Position numbers and translations under genes: made by a program
Part shown: positions 59,201 through 64,000 of the stretch, piece after piece
Layout: the number at the start of each line of letters is the position of its first letter
Position numbering within the stretch: the first letter of the stretch is position 1
Notes under the pieces: generated by a model
Database searches by the model: none
Seen by the model: the letters and a program-made list of their open reading frames with translations, nothing else
What the model was told of the DNA's origin: nothing
NCBI GenBank assembly: GCA_961205875.1
Contig: OY540813.1
Span: forward strand, 372,001 to 436,000
DNA: 64,000 nt
Direction of reading: 5' to 3'
DNA from: Sialis fuliginosa
Lineage: Eukaryota > Arthropoda > Insecta > Megaloptera > Sialidae

Positions 59201-62200
59201 CACATCGCTAGCCAGCCTAGAGGAGCTCTAGCGAGGGAACGCAGAGCTTTCGGGTTTGAATCGATGATATCTAGAAGTATTTTAGCTTTGGTTGATGTGT
59301 TGAAGTATACATTTACCAGTCGTTCTACTTGCGGCCAGTCTCTGCCTAATAATCTCACCCTCCTGAAAATAGGAAACAGTAAATTTATATATGTAGTCCA
59401 GTAAATGATGGAACAGCAATTTTATGCTTGATTCTTAAAGATTTTGAGCCGCTGAACACAAAAAAATAACGCGCCCTAAAAATGTGGTATAAGGGTGAAT
59501 ATTTTTTTTGATTTATTACAAAAACTAAATGGTTGATATTTGTAGCTGATATTCAAATGAATCAATTGAGACCAGTTAGATAAAATTTAAGCAAAAAACA
59601 CCCCTTCCAGAGGGTGAAAAAGCCGTAAAATTGTTAATTTTCGGTCCAAATCAGTAAAAATTTCATAAAGCTCCAATGAACTGAGATCAACCATAATATA
59701 GCCAAATATGAATAGATTTACCAATGATATTAGCCAATATATGTATAAGGGTGAGTAGTGTCTTACCTATGAACCAATCTGAACAGTTCAGGCGCGCAGC
59801 TTGTAGAGCTGGTAAGCAAGATCCTACAATCGGGAAAGAGGCGTCCTTCTAGGAGATCTAGGGCATCTCCAAGAGCCTCTCTTGCTGCGCTCCTGCTTGT
59901 CTCCGAGTTACTCATACCTACGGCCTCATCGTATCCATCCAGAACGAAAAGGAGCCTATCTTCTAAATACGATAACGTCTTCCAAACCTATATTACAATT
60001 ACCGATTATTATCAGCAGTGCCGGATTAAGGGGGCAGACTCAGTAAGAATTTTGAAAAAAATCCATTATTTTTTACATTTTCTCAAAATAGAATATTTCA
60101 AAAGTATTCTCTGAAAATTTCAGACAAATGTCCTGTCCATAGACGATTCAGTGTAAGTTCCAAAATAAATTTTTTATCTGCATGCAAATCGTACTCAAAA
60201 CTTTAAACGCGTTTTTCTCGAAATCATGTTTTCGAAGTCGGTGATCACTGTAACTTGAGAACGGCTTTGCCGATCGGTTTGAAATTTTTCTCACTTATTC
60301 TATACATAATTGTCCTCCGGATGAAGGGTTTATTTTGGACGATTATTATTTTTTTTATATCCGAAAATGCGAGTGAAATTTTAGTCGAATAAAGAACTTT
60401 GACTTTCAACATCCGCCATTTTGTGAAAATTCAAAATTTCTCAAATCCCTTCGTTCATCCGGAGCATTATGTCATTAGCTAATGATCCCTTATGTTTTTT
60501 TTTTATTTCAGATGATTTAGTGACGAGCAGCAGTGATCACGGCAAAACCCCTCCCAAATTTGCTGTATTTTACTTATTTTTAAATATTTTGCCATAAAAA
60601 ATTACAATGTTTTCTGTAAATACATATCTTTCATGTGAAAAAACATTTGTTATTAATTATTTTAATGCGTGGCTAAGAAAAACCCCAACTTGGTCTGCCC
60701 CCTTAAGGCAGTGCCTTCGCTAGGGGGGAAGTTATAGTACCCCCCCCCCCCCACCCGAAAAAGTCAATAGGATTTATTTTTTGTACATTAAACGAGTGTC
60801 ATCTCCTGTGAATTTTTTACAATAAAAAAAAAAAAATTCGAAACTTACCTGCATGAATTCTGAGTATCCCGAATCGGCTAAGAAGTTGCCGGCTTCGGCC
60901 GCACGTGGCAGCAGCTCCTTGCAGACGTAATGCGCTAAGGAGGCCCCGCGCAGCTCTCTCAGGGGCACGAACAGCGCCACGGATACAGGCGGGCCGGTCC
61001 AGCTGCTGTGAGTCGCCCACGAGTGGAGCACGCGCAAGGCGGTCGCTGTCTTGCCACTTCCGGCCGCGCCGAACACCAGCACACGCCGGGGGGTATCCAA
61101 CGTTGTCCCGTCACGGGTCTATGTAAGTGAAATTGGTAAAAAAAAAATTGTTCTTTAAATCGTGAGAAATATTTTTGGTTGAAAAACTTTTTTTCTAAAA
61201 CAAATGGTTCAGCAATTATAAGGAAATAGTTGGGAAGTTAGTTAGTCCTTTGAAATAAAAAATACTCCTCTGAAACTTCGTGAGTGGATTCATTTTGGCG
61301 TAACCTACAACTTTTTTTTCTTCGAAAATTCTGAGAATTTGGGCGTTTTTGATGTGGCATGCGTTTAGGGCGTAGGTCTTGGCAGAAGACCCTTGATTTT
61401 GGTAGGCCAGTATAACTATAACATTTTACTATTATTTATCTAGCAATTGTGCAAAAAATATTGGGGCATTTACAAATTCATGTTGTTATGTAATTTATAA
61501 TTACTTACTTATTACAGATTTTTGCACAATTGCTAGATAAATACATAATACACACAAAAATAATGATAAAAAACACTACATATTGTCATTTTCATAAAAA
61601 TTTTCAAAAAAATAAATATATTTTTTGACTTTGATGAGCCATAACGCTAATACTGAAAAATACGTTAGTTAATTACCTATGAAACATACTCATTGTGGTT
61701 GCTCTAGTTACGTTACTTTGGAAGTTATGAGATAATCTTTGTTTGTAAATACTAAGGAATTTTTAAAACACCTGTAGCTCAGAGGGTGTTGAAGATGGAC
61801 CCAAAAAAATCACCTCTTAAAATATCTGGACCATTCTGTATATTGCTTACGTAAGCCCTTGAATTTTTTTTTCATTTCCCAATGTACCCCCTAAAATTAA
61901 CTCTCAGAATCTATAATTGGAAAATATTTTGAAAAAACACTTACCTTAATAGACGTTAACAACTGATCCAAAACAATGGGTTCCCTCGACTCCAGATCCC
62001 TGCCAGTCTGCAGTTCCAGGGCAGGCTGGAAATGCGCAGGACACAGCGTCCCCGGTGGCAACGTCGGTGCCCACGCGGGCAAGTGGGCCCCTTCATCTCG
62101 TCCGGCTAAATCACGGTACAGGAATCTCAAGTACTTGACAAGCCGGGCTTGGGGTTCCTGTTCGCCGCCGATGTTGGCGTCTCCCAGGTCTCCTGAAGGG

Positions 62201-62334
62201 TCGTCCCCGCCACCTCTGAGCCGACCCTGGCCGCGCAGAGAGCCGATGTACGGAGCAGTTATAGGCGGAGGGCATGGCGGACATTCTATGTACGAAGATG
62301 AAGCCGACAGAGGTTCTTGTATACTTTCGGAATC
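56210..62334 (-). CDS. NACHT-LRR (NLR-type) protein, 5' end not found
   Basis: Seven exons in frame: 62334-61945, 61118-60849, 59987-59767, 59362-57897, 57842-57511, 57456-57127, 57064-56210, giving 1287 residues to a TGA at 56210. The first exon shown begins at an acceptor, so at least one more lies upstream. Residues 1-130 are Pro/Gly-rich with no known fold. NACHT features follow: Walker A GAAGSGKT (147-154), the acidic Walker B LDGYDE (236-241), sensor-like RILLTSS, and a winged-helix-type LHPTFAEYLAANY. From about 550 come ribonuclease-inhibitor-type leucine-rich repeats (SLNLAGCW, SLRMEGSTRL, LLSLDGWTF). This is the order of animal NLR proteins, ATP-driven cytosolic switches often used in immune sensing. 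No CARD or PYD is seen. Function here is inferred. Ser-rich 675-720 interrupts the LRRs. Confidence 0.85.
60017..60706. mobile_element. TIR element in NLR-type gene intron
   Basis: The left end CAGTGCCGGATTAAGGGGGC continues to AGAC and the right end reads GTCTGCCCCCTTAA then GGCAGTGCC, an imperfect TIR of about 20 bp. Body is non-coding. It is followed immediately by a C-rich remnant (60710-60760) that resembles the CAGTGGCG family. Confidence 0.65.
61430..61545. repeat. Hairpin in NLR-type gene intron
   Basis: TATTTATCTAGCAATTGTGC plus AAAAA (from 61433) pairs with TTTTTGCACAATTGCTAGAT plus AAATA (61519-61543). Arms are about 25 bp around a loop of about 60 bases. Confidence 0.7.
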
Positions 62335-64000
62335 CTGGAAGAAATTAACAAAAATTAAAAAAAAAACACTCGGTATTAGCACACCCAAAGCAAGCTTTGC
62401 AGTGTGGTATTACTCTCGTCCTATTATTTTTTTCGTATGAAAATGGATAAAATGAGCATTATATTTTAAATTTCTTCAATAACCCCCTTACATGTTTACA
62501 TTTTCTGAATGAAAACATTAGTCTCCATATTTACTTAATTTAATATCGATTGGTTTTAATTTTCTGTCATAAAAATATAAACAAAGTTCAATTTGTCGTT
62601 TTAGACCCATTTTTACAACTACAGCTCGCAATACGTAATAAATTAACATAAAACCTTTTGAATTCGCTTCATCTATTTGCAGAATAGAAGCCTATTAAAA
62701 CTCAGCCAAATCGGATAACTAGAAGTAAGGTAATTTGCAGTTTATTTAAATATTTTTACGTATTTTAACGACAATTTTTTTGGCAAATATATATAGTGGT
62801 TCGAGGAAGTTCGATAAATATCCGCAAGCGCCACATTAGTTACTTAGCTTCAACTGACATATTACATTATTATAATTTATTTTTACTTATACATAGAATA
62901 AATCACTATTTTTTTTCTTTTAGAATTCATGTCATTTCTTAAAAATATGATATATAAATATACATATCAAATAAAAGCGATCTAAAGTAGAGTAGAGAGA
63001 AAAACAGTGGTTGAATTTTTCCTTCCTGGTTCTCTAGATTATTCAAATCTCATGCGAGCCAGATTTCGCCAGAATATCCGAATTTATAACGCTTTTCTGC
63101 TGATACATATTATGCATATCCCCTGATATAGGCTCTCTCTCACACCTACGCCAGAAATGGGCTGCAAGCATTTATCATTTTTATATTTTTTCACGTGTTA
63201 GATCAGATCATATTTTCAATACTTATTTGTTAATAAAATTAAAGATACAATTACGGGTTATAAAAGCTTTAAGGCACATTCACTAAAGCCTAGAAAATGT
63301 CCACTGTAATATACGACGAAACGTTGACCGATAGAACGACCAATTATACGCGGCTTGTACCCAGAAGTCAAGATCCGCAATTAAAGGTTATTTAAAAACC
63401 GATTTTCGAATTTTACATATTCAGCTAAAAAATCGACGAACTTTAAATGCAATTAAATGTACAGTCTTGCCGTGCTGTTTATTTAATCCTGCCTTGGTAG
63501 GCACAGATGCAACTTCTTTCTTATCTTTGTATTTGTTTCTGTAGTATTTTTTTAAAGATTTCAAGATAGAATACGATTTAAAAAAAGTAAACTTACAAAA
63601 ATTCGGAGCAAAATTTAAAATTAAGAATGCTGTAGTTAATTTTCTTTACAATTAATAATTAGAATATCCTGCAATAAAAATTGAATTATTGTAATCAAAT
63701 GTATAAAAAAATGAAATATTTTTGTTTTAATTTTTTCTTCAGTAGGTAGAAAAATGTGGAATAAAATCATCTAAAAATCGAATCATATTTAGTTAAATGC
63801 TATATAGGCACTTATAGAATATGCTAATGATTACAAAATGATAAGTACTACGACACAAAAGATATAAAATAAAGAATCGTAAAATTATAAACAATATAAA
63901 ACAGTTGCTATGATAATATAATAATTAATAAATAAATTACACTAATAATTAGTTTAAATGTCCACCATTTTGACACCTATTGGCCTCATGTCCATCAAAT
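62335..64000. other. Upstream intron or flank of the NLR-type gene
   Basis: No convincing upstream exon was found. A reversed, decayed copy of the hairpin repeat (63297-63378) is present; the remainder is AT-rich. It is either a long intron or, less likely, intergenic. Confidence 0.5.
63297..63378. repeat. Decayed reversed copy of the 8699-8825 repeat
   Basis: ACGACGAAACGTTGACCGAT and CGGCTTGTACCCAGAAGTCAAG are the reverse complement of phrases in 8699-8825 and 25702-25812. Confidence 0.65.

Noticed and set aside
61976..62440. 154-residue plus-strand frame over the first NLR-type exon
   Set aside because: Antisense of a GC-rich exon whose minus-strand frame splices in phase to the NACHT exons; no recognisable product.
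1..64000. tRNA, rRNA, CRISPR arrays or bacterial operons
   Set aside because: No cloverleaf with A/B boxes was recognised by eye, no rRNA-like GC-rich blocks, and the spliced gene structures are eukaryotic; a covariance-model scan would be needed to exclude small RNAs.

Overview
The window is nuclear DNA of an AT-rich insect. It holds spliced genes with GT-AG introns and many snapback and hAT-like repeats. Short interstitial runs of the arthropod telomere motif TTAGG/CCTAA occur at 75-92, 25671-25693 and 42184-42199. The insect order cannot be decided from the sequence alone.

Layout, left to right. (1) 133-5311, minus: the 5' two thirds of a PHLDB/LL5-type coiled-coil gene, running off the left edge before its PH domain. 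(2) 5312-10638: intergenic, with a long-TIR element and several hairpins. (3) 10639-12774, plus: complete crooked neck (crn/CRNKL1), a HAT-repeat splicing factor. Possible terminal exons of an unrecognised convergent gene lie at 12924-13134. (4) 12775-18163: repeats. (5) 18164-22712, minus: a single-RRM glycine- and DDRRP-repeat-rich RNA-binding protein. (6) 23173-45576, plus: complete 21-exon spindle-E (TDRD9), the Tudor-domain DExH helicase of the piRNA pathway. It starts 460 bp from the RRM gene in divergent orientation and its introns are packed with repeats. (7) 45577-51143: nested inverted repeats. (8) 51144-52002, minus: a small gene with a C..C..H..H arrangement like FAR1/WRKY-GCM1 zinc fingers. 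(9) 52003-56209: more repeats. (10) 56210-62334, minus: the C-terminal 1287 residues of a NACHT-LRR (NLR-type) gene that continues beyond the last exon found.

All exon models were built by hand: open frames were joined at GT/AG sites and phase was checked across every junction. The six models keep frame throughout. Three of the recognised genes act on RNA (crn in pre-mRNA splicing, spn-E in transposon silencing, the RRM protein in RNA binding). The window's most notable items are the NLR-type gene, unusual for insects, and the density of palindromic repeats inside the piRNA-pathway gene spn-E, including a tandem array of decoy splice acceptors.
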